From Frigoribacterium sp. CG_9.8 (GTDB taxonomy: Bacteria > Actinomycetota > Actinomycetes > Actinomycetales > Microbacteriaceae), in NCBI RefSeq assembly GCF_015751965.1, contig NZ_JADOVH010000001.1, forward strand, positions 930,001 through 994,000: a DNA stretch of 64,000 nt, in the 5' to 3' direction. Positions 52,785 to 61,279 of this stretch are shown in pieces. Within the stretch, counting starts at the first letter, position 1; every line of letters begins with the position of its first letter. A model generated the notes under the pieces. It was given only the letters and a program-made list of their open reading frames with translations, made no database searches and was not told where the DNA came from. The translations under genes were made by a program, and so were the position numbers.

Positions 52785-52855
52785 TGTGTTTCCTTTGGGT
52801 TGGGTGGAGCAGGGATTGAACGGAAAGAAAAGACCGGGACAGAAGGTGGAGCCGC

Positions 52856-53827
52856 TCAGGTGCTGCGGGTTTTTCGGCGTAGTACATCGACTCCGACGGC
52901 GAGGGCGATCACGACGCCGATCACGACCTGCTGCCAGAACGAGGTCACGTTGAGCAGGTTGAGGCCGTTGCGGATGACGACGAGCACGAGCGCACCGATG
53001 AGCGTGCCGGAGATTTTGCCGAGGCCGCCCGCGAGAGACGCGCCGCCGATCACAACCGCGGCAATCGCGTCGAGTTCATAGCCGGATGCCGCCTGTGGCT
53101 GAGCGGAGTCGAGGCGGCCGGCCAACAGCAGTCCGGCGAGCGCAGCGAAGAGTCCGGCGAGGGCGAAGACGGTGACCCGAATCCGTTTGACCGGCAGACC
53201 AGACAGCCGCGCGGCCTCGGAGTTGCCGCCCACGGCGTACATCGAGCGGCCGATCACCGTGCGGTTGAGCAGAAATGAGGCCGCAAGGGCCGCGAGCACG
53301 AGGATCACGATGGGCATGGGCACAACACCCAGGTCGCCTCCGAGAAAGCTGACCTCCGCGGAGGTCTTGATCGGGCGCCCATCGGAGATCACAAGGGTCA
53401 GGCCCCTGGCGACACTGAGCATGGCAAGGGTGGCGATGAAGGAGGGAAGCTTGCCATAGGCGGTGGCCAGTCCGTTGATGGCGCCGGCCAGCAGCCCGAC
53501 CACCAGGCCGCCGACGAGGGCAAGCCCGCCCGGGATCCCTGCGGTGGCAAAGAGCCAACCGGATGACATCGCCGACAGAGCCGCGACGGCACCCACCGAG
53601 AGGTCGATACCGCCAGCAACGATGACGAAGGTCATCCCGAATGCCAGAACAGCGACAGTCGAGACCTGGATGCCGATGTTGAGCAGGTTTTGTTCGGTGA
53701 GGAAGTCGGGGGTCGCGATGAACAGGGCGAGGCAGAGAACGACGAGACCCACGAGGGCACCGTTGTTGGCAAGGAATTTTTTATAGTCGAAGCCGCGACG
53801 CTTCGCCTGCAGTGGGGTGGTTGACAT
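52856..53827 (-). CDS. rbsC: Ribose ABC transporter permease
   Basis: The 323-residue protein has eight to ten hydrophobic helices and the BPD_transp_2 signatures FVIVAGGIDLSVGA and EAARLSGLPVKRIRVTVFALAG with GGASLAGGLGKISGTLIGAL near the end. It forms the membrane channel of the ribose importer. The start is 11 bases after rbsA on the minus strand. Confidence 0.95.
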   Translation of the reverse strand: MSTTPLQAKRRGFDYKKFLANNGALVGLVVLCLALFIATPDFLTEQNLLNIGIQVSTVAVLAFGMTFVIVAGGIDLSVGAVAALSAMSSGWLFATAGIPGGLALVGGLVVGLLAGAINGLATAYGKLPSFIATLAMLSVARGLTLVISDGRPIKTSAEVSFLGGDLGVVPMPIVILVLAALAASFLLNRTVIGRSMYAVGGNSEAARLSGLPVKRIRVTVFALAGLFAALAGLLLAGRLDSAQPQAASGYELDAIAAVVIGGASLAGGLGKISGTLIGALVLVVIRNGLNLLNVTSFWQQVVIGVVIALAVGVDVLRRKTRST

Positions 53828-53838
53828 GGTGTGCTTCC

Positions 53839-55353
53839 CTAATTCCGTTCGTTCGTGTCGTCGACATCGCTGGCGGCGAGCGTCATGACTGCGTCCTGGG
53901 TGGCATCGGCCGAGCTGAGCTCACCGGCGAGCCGGCCATCGCGCATCACCAGGATGCGGTCACTCATGCCGAGGATTTCGGGTAGCTCGCTTGACACCAT
54001 GACGATTGCGCCCCCGGCCGCCGTTACCGCGTTCATCAGCTCGTAGATCTCGACCTTCGCCCCCACATCGACTCCGCGGGTTGGCTCGTCGAGCAGTACC
54101 ACAGTGGAGGCCGCGATGATCCAGCGGCCGAAGACCGCCTTCTGCTGGTTGCCTCCGGAGAGAGCCCCGATCGGCTGGTCGATGGAGTGCATGCGTATCC
54201 GCAGCTTCTTCGCCATTTCCGCGGCCCGGCTGCGCTGGCCGGCGAAGTCCACCAGCCCGAACCTGGCTGTAGAGGCGAGCGTGGCGTAGCCGAGATTATC
54301 GTTGACGGATGCGTCGAGCACCAGTCCGAGTTCCTTGCGGTCCTCAGGCACATGCCCGATACCTGCGGCGATCGCCGCCGCGATGTCACCGCCGCGCAGC
54401 GCCCGTCCGCGAACCTCAACGGAGCCTGAGGAATAGTGGTCTACGCCGGCGATGGCCCTGATCAGTTCCGTGCGGCCGGCTCCGACCAGTCCGGCGATGC
54501 CGAGCACCTCGCCAGCCATGACCGTGAAGGTGATGTCGCTGAACTTTCCGTGCGAGCTCAGGCTCTCCACCCGGAGGACCTCGGTGGCCGGGCCCACTTC
54601 GCCGGTGATCCGCGGAAACTTGTCTGCGATGCTTCGGCCGACCATGAGGGTGACAAGTTCGTCTTCCGGGGTCGACGCGGGCACCTCGGCGATGAATTCC
54701 CCGTCGCGGAGCACGGTCACGGTGTCCCCGATCTCGGCGATTTCATCCAGGTGATGACTGATGAACAGCATTCCGACCCCGCTGCGGCGCAAGTCAGCCA
54801 TCACGGTGAAGAGTTTTTCGGTCTCGTGCACGGTCAGTGCGGCTGTCGGCTCGTCAAGGATGAGGATGCGGGCGTTGATGCTCAGCGCTTTGGCGATCTC
54901 GATCAGTTGCTGCTGAGCGATTCCGAGCTCGCCGACCAGGGTGTCGACGTCGATCTCGAGATCGATCAGCGCAAGGGCGGCACGCGCCCGCTCGCGCAGG
55001 GCTCGTCGGTCGACCAGACCGTATTTGGTTGGCAGCCGCCCTAGCATCACATTTTCGGCGATGCTCATCGTCGGCACGAGGTTGAGTTCCTGGTGAATGG
55101 TGGCGATGCCGTGCTCTTCTGCTGCTCTCGTTGTGGACAGGATGACCGTCTTGCCGTCGATGACGATGTGGCCGGAGTCTGGCTGATAGACCCCCGCCAT
55201 CATCTTGATCAGGGTGGACTTGCCTGCACCGTTCTCACCGAGGAGCACCTGCACCTGGCCGGCGTAGACGCTGACGGTGACGTCGTTGATGACCGTTACG
55301 GGCCCGAAGGTTTTGCCCACATTCTGGAGGGTGATCAGCGGCTGTTCACTCAT
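53839..55353 (-). CDS. rbsA: Ribose ABC transporter ATP-binding protein
   Basis: The 504-residue protein holds two ABC domains. The first has Walker A GENGAGKST, signature LGIAQQQLIEIAKAL and Walker B RILILDEPTAAL. The second has a degenerate Walker A (GLVGAGRTEL) and the signature LSGGNQQKAVFGRWI, as usual for RbsA. ATG 55353 is chosen. The upstream in-frame part to 55581 is the translated 15-bp repeat of the lacI end and is not family sequence. It overlaps lacI by eight bases. Confidence 0.95.
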   Translation of the reverse strand: MSEQPLITLQNVGKTFGPVTVINDVTVSVYAGQVQVLLGENGAGKSTLIKMMAGVYQPDSGHIVIDGKTVILSTTRAAEEHGIATIHQELNLVPTMSIAENVMLGRLPTKYGLVDRRALRERARAALALIDLEIDVDTLVGELGIAQQQLIEIAKALSINARILILDEPTAALTVHETEKLFTVMADLRRSGVGMLFISHHLDEIAEIGDTVTVLRDGEFIAEVPASTPEDELVTLMVGRSIADKFPRITGEVGPATEVLRVESLSSHGKFSDITFTVMAGEVLGIAGLVGAGRTELIRAIAGVDHYSSGSVEVRGRALRGGDIAAAIAAGIGHVPEDRKELGLVLDASVNDNLGYATLASTARFGLVDFAGQRSRAAEMAKKLRIRMHSIDQPIGALSGGNQQKAVFGRWIIAASTVVLLDEPTRGVDVGAKVEIYELMNAVTAAGGAIVMVSSELPEILGMSDRILVMRDGRLAGELSSADATQDAVMTLAASDVDDTNERN

Positions 55354-56455
55354 GTCGGTTTTCCCCTGCACTCTGGATAGCCGCACTCTGGATAGCTGCA
55401 CTCTGGATAGCTGCACTCTGGATAGCCGGAGCAGACGCCTCAGCCGCAGCCGCCGGTGCGATGCAGGACGACGAGGAGTCCCGGATGATGAGCTCGCTCG
55501 GCAGCACCACTGACTCCGGGCTGTCGCCAGCGATGACCCGCAGCAGCAGTTCGACGGCGATCCGTCCCATGTCTTCGACACTGTGCGAGATGACGCTGAG
55601 GGCGGGGTTGAGCAGGGCGAACCACTCGATATCGTCGAAGGCGATCATCGCGATGTCCGTGCCGATGCGCAGTGAACGCTTGTGCAGGATCGCAATCGCC
55701 CCAACAGCCATCAGGCTATCCGCCGCCAGCAGCGCGGTGGGTGGATCGGTCAATTCGAGCAGTGCGTGTACCCCGGCCGAGCCGCTGGCGGACTGGAAGT
55801 CGCCGAGATAGACCAGCTCGGGATCCTGACTGAGACCGGTGTCGGCGATGGCGCTGGTGAAAGCGGCGAAACGGTCTCGGCCGGTCGAGGTCGTCTGCGG
55901 ACCGGAGATGTATCCGATCCGGGTGTGTCCGAGGGTTGCCAGGTGCTTGACGGCCTGACGGATGCCGGCTTCGCTGTCGGTGGTCACGCTCGGAACGTCG
56001 ATGCTGCTGATGGTGCGGTCGACGAAGACCGTGGGGATGCCGCGCTCGATGAGGGACCGGATGTTGCCGCTCCCGTCGCCGAGTGGTGCCGCGATGATGC
56101 CGTCCACGCGTCGGGAGATGAGAGTGTCGAGATAGCGGTCCTGCTGCTCCTTGCGTTCGTTGGCGTTGCCAAGCAAAGTGACGTAGCCCTCAACAAGCGC
56201 AGCCTGTTCGACAGTGTGGGCGAGGTCGGCGAAGAACGGGTTGCGCACATCGGGTACCAGCAGGCCGATGGAGTCGGTTCTGGTATTGCGAAGGGCTTGC
56301 GCCTGAGCGTTGGGATGGTAGTCAAGCTCGGAGGCAGCTGCAGCCACCCGAGCCCGTGCCGCGGGTGATGTCGCCGGATGCCCGGACATGACACGGGACG
56401 CGGTCGCCGGCGAGACACCAGCGAGTGCGGCTACATCCCTGATCGTGATATCCAC
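55346..56455 (-). CDS. LacI-family repressor of the ribose operon
   Basis: The regulator of about 369 residues begins with the LacI helix-turn-helix ITIRDVAALAGVSPATASRVM and hinge HPNAQAQALRNTRT, followed by a ribose-binding-like effector domain. It is the first gene of the minus-strand ribose operon and probably represses it until ribose binds. The C-terminus carries an extra tail of four AIQSA repeats (15-bp units) before GENRHE. GTG 56455 is chosen, with GTGs at 56458 and 56461 equally possible. The longer frame to 56605 crosses the promoter. Confidence 0.9.
   Translation of the reverse strand: MDITIRDVAALAGVSPATASRVMSGHPATSPAARARVAAAASELDYHPNAQAQALRNTRTDSIGLLVPDVRNPFFADLAHTVEQAALVEGYVTLLGNANERKEQQDRYLDTLISRRVDGIIAAPLGDGSGNIRSLIERGIPTVFVDRTISSIDVPSVTTDSEAGIRQAVKHLATLGHTRIGYISGPQTTSTGRDRFAAFTSAIADTGLSQDPELVYLGDFQSASGSAGVHALLELTDPPTALLAADSLMAVGAIAILHKRSLRIGTDIAMIAFDDIEWFALLNPALSVISHSVEDMGRIAVELLLRVIAGDSPESVVLPSELIIRDSSSSCIAPAAAAEASAPAIQSAAIQSAAIQSAAIQSAGENRHE
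55368..55428. repeat. 15-bp x4 tandem repeat at the 3' end of the lacI-type gene
   Basis: Four units containing ACTCTGGATAGC start at 55370, 55385, 55400 and 55415. They encode the AIQSA repeats at the repressor's C-terminus and lie just before the rbsA start. Confidence 0.9.
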
Positions 56456-56492
56456 CACCACACACCCCGTTGTGATCATGGAATGGTTTCCA

Positions 56493-56506
56493 TGGAATCG
56501 ATCCCA
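56493..56506 (-). promoter_or_regulatory. LacI-type operator
   Basis: TGGAATCGATCCCA is a near-palindrome centred on CG, as in LacI-family operators. It lies directly downstream of the -10 box, at the predicted transcription start, where binding would block the ribose operon and the regulator itself. An overlapping perfect palindrome TTCCATGGAA (56488-56497) is adjacent. Confidence 0.7.
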
Positions 56507-56535
56507 TACTAGTTCGCACGCCAATTTAATGTCAA
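56506..56535 (-). promoter_or_regulatory. Promoter of the ribose operon
   Basis: On the minus strand TTGACA (56535-56530) and TAGTAT (56511-56506) are 18 bases apart: a perfect -35 and a good -10. It drives lacI-rbsACBKD, since all later genes overlap or nearly abut. Confidence 0.75.
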
Positions 56536-56618
56536 CAAGTGCTGCCGATGCCTTGCCTACAGGCGATGCGTGTGCTGCGAATTGCTCGAGAAACGACCGA
56601 ACCACTTCGTCCCCGCTG

Positions 56619-56639
56619 TTAGAGTCTAAAAGACCCTTA
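56619..56639 (+). promoter_or_regulatory. Putative NrtR operator
   Basis: TTAGAGTCT (56619-56627), AAA, and AGACCCTTA (56631-56639) form an inverted repeat in which seven of nine arm positions pair. It lies 17 bases before nrtR. NrtR boxes in front of NAD genes are palindromes of this size. TAGAGT within it could be the -10. Confidence 0.55.
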
Positions 56640-56655
56640 CTAGCGGAATTGCGAA

Positions 56656-57363
56656 GTGACTATGAATGACAGCACGCCCTCACCGGACGCAGCTCTCGTC
56701 TCGCTTGCGGTCTCCACCGTGGTCTTTGCGCTGAGAGCCGACAGCGAGGGCGAATCGGCGTCCCTTCGACTCCCTCTGGTGCGCCGCATCCGAGAGCCGT
56801 TTAACGGGCGATGGGCGTTGCCCGGCGGGCCAATCGATCCGACCGAGGGCATCGAGCGCGCCGCTGGGCGCCACCTGTTCGACACGACAGCGCTCAGTCC
56901 CACCTACCTTGAACAGCTCTATGCCTTCGGTGGGATCGACCGATCGCCGAGCGACCGCGTGGTCTCGATCGTCTACTGGGCGCTGGTGCGTTCGGAGGAG
57001 GCAGAGCTCGCGGCTGTGGGGGAGAACGTGCGCTGGTTCGCCGCCGATGACCTGCCGCCGCTCGCGTTCGACCACAATGCGATCGTCGAGTACGCCCTCT
57101 GGCGGCTGCGCACCAAGGTCGAATACAGCAGGATCGCCCACGCCTTCCTCGGGGAGATCTTCACCCTCACCGAACTGCGGCATGTGCATGAAGCCGTGCT
57201 GCGTCGAGCCCTCGACCCAGCGAATTTTCGCCGCCAGATGGAGTCGTCGCCCGCGGTCATCGCCACCGGTGAACACCTCTCCGGTGGGCGTCACCGACCA
57301 CCGCGGCTCTATCGCTACAACGGCTCGGTCGAACTCACCGACCGCGGGCCGCTTTCCCCCTAG
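56656..57363 (+). CDS. nrtR: NrtR-type Nudix transcriptional regulator of NAD synthesis
   Basis: The 235-residue protein has an N-terminal Nudix-like domain (VVFALRA, RRIREPFNGRWALPGGPIDPTEGIERAAGRHL), in which the Nudix box is degenerate, and a C-terminal winged helix (FTLTELRHVHEAVL, NFRRQMES). NrtR proteins sense ADP-ribose or related compounds and repress NAD genes. It is the first gene before nadABC. GTG 56656 is used, and ATG 56662 is an alternative. Confidence 0.88.
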   Translation: MTMNDSTPSPDAALVSLAVSTVVFALRADSEGESASLRLPLVRRIREPFNGRWALPGGPIDPTEGIERAAGRHLFDTTALSPTYLEQLYAFGGIDRSPSDRVVSIVYWALVRSEEAELAAVGENVRWFAADDLPPLAFDHNAIVEYALWRLRTKVEYSRIAHAFLGEIFTLTELRHVHEAVLRRALDPANFRRQMESSPAVIATGEHLSGGRHRPPRLYRYNGSVELTDRGPLSP

Positions 57364-57462
57364 CCATGCATCAGTACCAACCCATGCATCAGTACCAACC
57401 AGTCAGCATCAACCACTCGCACACCAGTTCTCAGTTACGCACCAGTTCCCAGCTACGCACCA
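57364..57462. repeat. Two adjacent tandem duplications between nrtR and nadA
   Basis: First, CATGCATCAGTACCAACC is present twice in succession with small changes. Then an 18-bp unit starting CAGTTCTCAG is followed by a copy starting CAGTTCCCAG. No other signal was seen before the nadA ribosome-binding site. Confidence 0.75.
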
Positions 57463-57472
57463 GGGAGTCACC

Positions 57473-58783
57473 ATGGCATCTGTCAACACCACCATCCAGC
57501 TCATTCGCACCGGAGCAGTCGAGGGTGCGGTCTGCAGCCCTGACCTCGCCAAGGGCCCGTGGGTGTTCGACCAGCAGCCCGCGGCAAGCTACGGCCCCGG
57601 GTCATCGATGGGTGATGTCATCCCGGTCGGGAGCCCCCGACAGGGCCAGCTGCCCGAGGAATATCGCATCGCGTCCAACCAGCAGCTCGCCGACCGCATA
57701 CTCGCTGCGAAGCACACCCTCGGCGACCGCGTTGTCGTGCTCGCACACTTTTACCAGCGGGATGAGGTGGTGCAGTTCGCCGACTTCATTGGCGACTCCT
57801 TTCAGCTCGCGAACGCCGCGCGCTCCACTCCGGCGGCCGAGGCGATCGTCTTTTGCGGGGTGCACTTCATGGCTGAGACCGCCGATATTCTCGCCGGACC
57901 TCGGCAGTCGGTGATCCTGCCGAACCTCGCCGCCGGTTGCTCGATGGCCGACATGGCTGACATCGACTCGGTCGAGGAGTGCTGGGAGCAGCTCACCGAG
58001 CTCTACGGTACGCAACCGGATGCCCATGGCTGTGTTCCGGTTATCCCGGTCACCTACATGAACTCCTCCGCCGCGCTCAAAGGTTTCTGCGGAGACCACG
58101 GCGGCATCGTCTGCACCTCCTCGAACGCCGCGACCGTGCTCGAGTGGGCGTTCGAGCGTGGCCAGCGGGTGCTGTTCTTCCCCGACCAGCACCTCGGGCG
58201 CAACACTGCGAAGGCGATGGGTGTTCCGCTCGAACGCATGCCGATGTGGAATCCGCGTAAGCCGCTCGGCGGCAATAGCGACGCCGCGCTGGCGGATGCC
58301 CGCGTCATCCTCTGGCACGGCTTCTGCTCGGTGCACAAGCGTTTCACCGTCGGGCAGATCGACTCTGCGCGCGCCGAGTTTCCCGGGGTGAGTGTGCTCG
58401 TGCACCCCGAGTGCCCGATGGAGGTCGTGGATGCCGCGGACGCCGCCGGCTCCACCGACTTCATCGGCAAGGCCATCGCTGCGGCGACCGAGCCGACCAG
58501 CTTCGCCATCGGCACCGAGATCAATATGGTCAATCGGCTGGCGGCGCAGTATCCGCAGCACACGATCTTCAGCCTCGACCCGGTCGTGTGCCCGTGTTCG
58601 ACGATGTATCGCATCCACCCCGGCTACCTCGCCTGGGTGCTCGAGGCACTGGTGCGCGGAGAGGTGCTCAATCAGATCACGGTGCCAGAGCTGGTGGCCA
58701 CCCCCGCCCGCATTGCCCTCGAGCGGATGCTTGCAGCCCAGCCCGGTGCGCCGGTCGCCCCCACAGAAGTGATTGGAGATTGA
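57473..58783 (+). CDS. nadA: Quinolinate synthase
   Basis: The 436-residue [4Fe-4S] enzyme condenses iminoaspartate with dihydroxyacetone phosphate to quinolinate. VVLAHFYQRDEVVQFADFIGDSFQLA and IVFCGVHFMAETA carry the first cluster Cys. VHPECPMEV and VVCPCSTMYRIHP carry further conserved Cys. ATG 57473 is chosen because GGGAG lies five bases upstream. The longer frame from 56909 is antisense-like extension across nrtR. A cysteine desulfurase in the same operon can supply sulfur for its cluster. Confidence 0.95.
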   Translation: MASVNTTIQLIRTGAVEGAVCSPDLAKGPWVFDQQPAASYGPGSSMGDVIPVGSPRQGQLPEEYRIASNQQLADRILAAKHTLGDRVVVLAHFYQRDEVVQFADFIGDSFQLANAARSTPAAEAIVFCGVHFMAETADILAGPRQSVILPNLAAGCSMADMADIDSVEECWEQLTELYGTQPDAHGCVPVIPVTYMNSSAALKGFCGDHGGIVCTSSNAATVLEWAFERGQRVLFFPDQHLGRNTAKAMGVPLERMPMWNPRKPLGGNSDAALADARVILWHGFCSVHKRFTVGQIDSARAEFPGVSVLVHPECPMEVVDAADAAGSTDFIGKAIAAATEPTSFAIGTEINMVNRLAAQYPQHTIFSLDPVVCPCSTMYRIHPGYLAWVLEALVRGEVLNQITVPELVATPARIALERMLAAQPGAPVAPTEVIGD

Positions 58784-58785
58784 CC

Positions 58786-60387
58786 ATGACCGCTGAAGAC
58801 CAGACAACCGGCGTCATCATCGTCGGCACGGGTATCGCCGGGCTCGTGGCCGCGCTGCGCGCAGCGCGCACTCGCTCGGTGATCCTTGTCACCAAGGCGG
58901 AACTCGGAGAAAGCAACACCCGCTACGCGCAGGGTGGTATTGCCGCGGTGATGTTTGCCGATGACAGCGTGGAATCACACATTGATGACACCCTGGTCGC
59001 CGGGGCAGGCCTGAACCTGCGGGACGCAGTCGAAATTCTCTGCGCCGAGGGGCCGGAGCGTATTCGGGATCTGCTCGCACTCGGTGTCGAGTTCGATCGT
59101 GAGAACGGAGTGCTTGCACGCGGTCACGAGGCAGCCCATTCCCGTGCGCGCATCCTGCACGCGGGTGGTGATGCGACCGGCGCCAAAATCGAGAGTGCTC
59201 TGGTTCGGGCCGTTCGGGCCTCGACCGTGCAGATTCTGGAATACACCTTCGTGCGCGACCTACTCGTTGTTGACGGGCACGTGCGCGGGGTCGAGACCGT
59301 CGATGCCGTGGGAAACATACGGCGGCTGAGAGCGGATGCCGTGATCCTGGCGAGCGGTGGCGCCGGCCAGCTCTACTCCCACACCACGAATCCCGCGGTT
59401 GCCACTGGAGATGGCGCGGCAGCGGCCTTTCGGGCTGGTGCGCGTCTTGCCGATCTCGAGTTCTACCAATTCCATCCGACTTCCCTGGCGGTGCCCGGCA
59501 ACTTCCTAGTGTCCGAAGCGGTACGGGGTGAGGGCGCGGTGCTGCTGGATGCGACCGGCCGGCGATTCATGGCGGACTGGCATCCGGATGCCGAGCTCGC
59601 GCCCCGGGACGTCGTGGCCAGGAGCATCGCCCGCCAGATGGCTGCCCAGGACGGTGCGCCTGTGTTGCTTGATGCCACTGGCCTCGGTGCTGCCTTTCTC
59701 GCCGAGCGTTTCCCCGGTATCGAGCGAGTCTGTCTCGCGCACGGGTTCGACTGGTCACGGGAGCCGATCCCGGTCACTCCGGCTGCCCACTACTGGATGG
59801 GCGGCATCGAGACCGACCTGTGGGGGCGAAGCTCCCTTCCCGGGCTCTACGCGGTGGGGGAGGTCGCCAGCACAGGGGTGCACGGGGCCAACCGGCTCGC
59901 CTCCAATTCGCTTCTGGAGTCTCTTGTCTTCGCCTGGCGCTCAGTTGAAGCGCTCGGCCAGCCGTGGCCGGCCGAGATAGCTCTGCCAGACGCTGTCCGA
60001 TCGCAGAAAGTCGAACCTGCTGGCGAGCTATTTGCGCGAGCGGACCTGCAGTCGCTGCTGTGGAACGATGCCGGATTGTTCCGCTCTGCGACGGGGTTGG
60101 AGTCGGCCCGTGCTCGCCTTGCGGGCTGGCGTGCACCATCCGGAATCTCCTTCGCCGCCCTCGAGGACCGCAACCTGCTCGAGCTCGCAACCCTGCTGGT
60201 GGATGCGGCACTTGCCCGCCGGGAGTCGCGGGGTGCCCAGTATCGCGATGATTATCCGGAGACGGATCCGCATTTTGCCCGGCACTCCACCGTTCAGGTC
60301 ACAGGACGGCAGTTTTCAACACAGCAGGCCGCAGAACAGCTGCTCAACCCCGAACTCGCGAAGGACACCAGCGATGCTCTCCTATAA
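58786..60387 (+). CDS. nadB: L-aspartate oxidase
   Basis: The 533-residue flavoprotein oxidises L-aspartate to iminoaspartate for NadA. The FAD-binding GVIIVGTGIAGLVAAL lies at residues about 8-24, GESNTRYAQGGIAAV follows, and HPAAHY-type PAAHYWMGGIETD and SLLESLVF complete the succinate dehydrogenase/aspartate oxidase pattern. ATG 58786, two bases after the nadA stop, has GGAG upstream. Confidence 0.95.
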   Translation: MTAEDQTTGVIIVGTGIAGLVAALRAARTRSVILVTKAELGESNTRYAQGGIAAVMFADDSVESHIDDTLVAGAGLNLRDAVEILCAEGPERIRDLLALGVEFDRENGVLARGHEAAHSRARILHAGGDATGAKIESALVRAVRASTVQILEYTFVRDLLVVDGHVRGVETVDAVGNIRRLRADAVILASGGAGQLYSHTTNPAVATGDGAAAAFRAGARLADLEFYQFHPTSLAVPGNFLVSEAVRGEGAVLLDATGRRFMADWHPDAELAPRDVVARSIARQMAAQDGAPVLLDATGLGAAFLAERFPGIERVCLAHGFDWSREPIPVTPAAHYWMGGIETDLWGRSSLPGLYAVGEVASTGVHGANRLASNSLLESLVFAWRSVEALGQPWPAEIALPDAVRSQKVEPAGELFARADLQSLLWNDAGLFRSATGLESARARLAGWRAPSGISFAALEDRNLLELATLLVDAALARRESRGAQYRDDYPETDPHFARHSTVQVTGRQFSTQQAAEQLLNPELAKDTSDALL

Positions 60388-61279
60388 CCAGATCGAACCG
60401 GTCGTGCGGATGGCGCTCGCCGAAGACGCTCCGTGGGGCGACGTCACCTGTGAGTCGCTCATCCCGGTGGATGCTGCTGCGACGGCTCGCCTCGTCGCAC
60501 GCGAATCGGGCGTGTTCAGCGGGGGAGCGGTCTTCTCCGCAGCCATGACACTGACCGATGCGCGCATCCGGGTGAGCGGTCTTATCGGGGACGGTTCCTT
60601 CTTCGAGGCTGGCGCGGTGCTTGCCGAGGTGACCGGCCCCGCCGGGGGTGTGCTGCAGGCCGAACGGGTAGGTCTCAACTTCGTGCAGCGGATGAGCGGC
60701 ATCGCCACGCTCACGGCCAGGTACGTTGCCGAGACGGTCGGCACCGCCGCGCGCATTGTCGACACCCGCAAAACCACGCCTGGGCTGCGTGCCTTTGAAC
60801 GCCACGCGGTGCGCTGTGGCGGAGGATCCAACCACAGGTTCTCGCTGTCCGACGCTGTGATGGCGAAGGACAACCACCTCGCGGTGCTCACCGCTGGCGG
60901 GCGGGATCTGACCGAAGCCCTGCGGGAGGTGCGCACCAGACTGGGGCACACTGTCCATCTCGAGGTGGAGGTCGATCGCCTCGACCAGATCGAGGCGGTG
61001 CTCGCCGCCGGCGTCGACACGATCATGCTCGACAATTTCAGCATCGAGCAGCTCGTCGATGGGGTCGCCCTAATCGCCGGGCGGGCTCTCATCGAGGCGA
61101 GCGGTTCGGTGAACCTCGATACCGTCGCGGCGATCGCCCGCACCGGTGTCGACATCATCTCGGTCGGGGCACTCACACACAGCGTGCGCTCCCTCGATCT
61201 CGGGCTCGATGTGGGGCTCTATATGGCGCACGAGCTGGCACACGAAGTCGAGCTGGGCAGTGGAGTCCACCGGCCGTGA
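60374..61279 (+). CDS. nadC: Quinolinate phosphoribosyltransferase (nicotinate-nucleotide pyrophosphorylase)
   Basis: The 301-residue enzyme turns quinolinate and PRPP into nicotinate mononucleotide. RIVDTRKTTPGLRAFERHAV, CGGGSNHRFSLSDAVMAKDNH and VEVDRLDQIEAVLAAGVDTIMLDN are diagnostic. ATG 60374, with AAGGA eight bases upstream, lies within the nadB 3' end (14-base overlap). The stop overlaps the next GTG. Confidence 0.96.
   Translation: MLSYNQIEPVVRMALAEDAPWGDVTCESLIPVDAAATARLVARESGVFSGGAVFSAAMTLTDARIRVSGLIGDGSFFEAGAVLAEVTGPAGGVLQAERVGLNFVQRMSGIATLTARYVAETVGTAARIVDTRKTTPGLRAFERHAVRCGGGSNHRFSLSDAVMAKDNHLAVLTAGGRDLTEALREVRTRLGHTVHLEVEVDRLDQIEAVLAAGVDTIMLDNFSIEQLVDGVALIAGRALIEASGSVNLDTVAAIARTGVDIISVGALTHSVRSLDLGLDVGLYMAHELAHEVELGSGVHRP

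Noticed and set aside
54436-55044. 202-codon plus-strand frame over rbsA
   Set aside because: Antisense shadow of the ABC ATPase; no start signal or domain.
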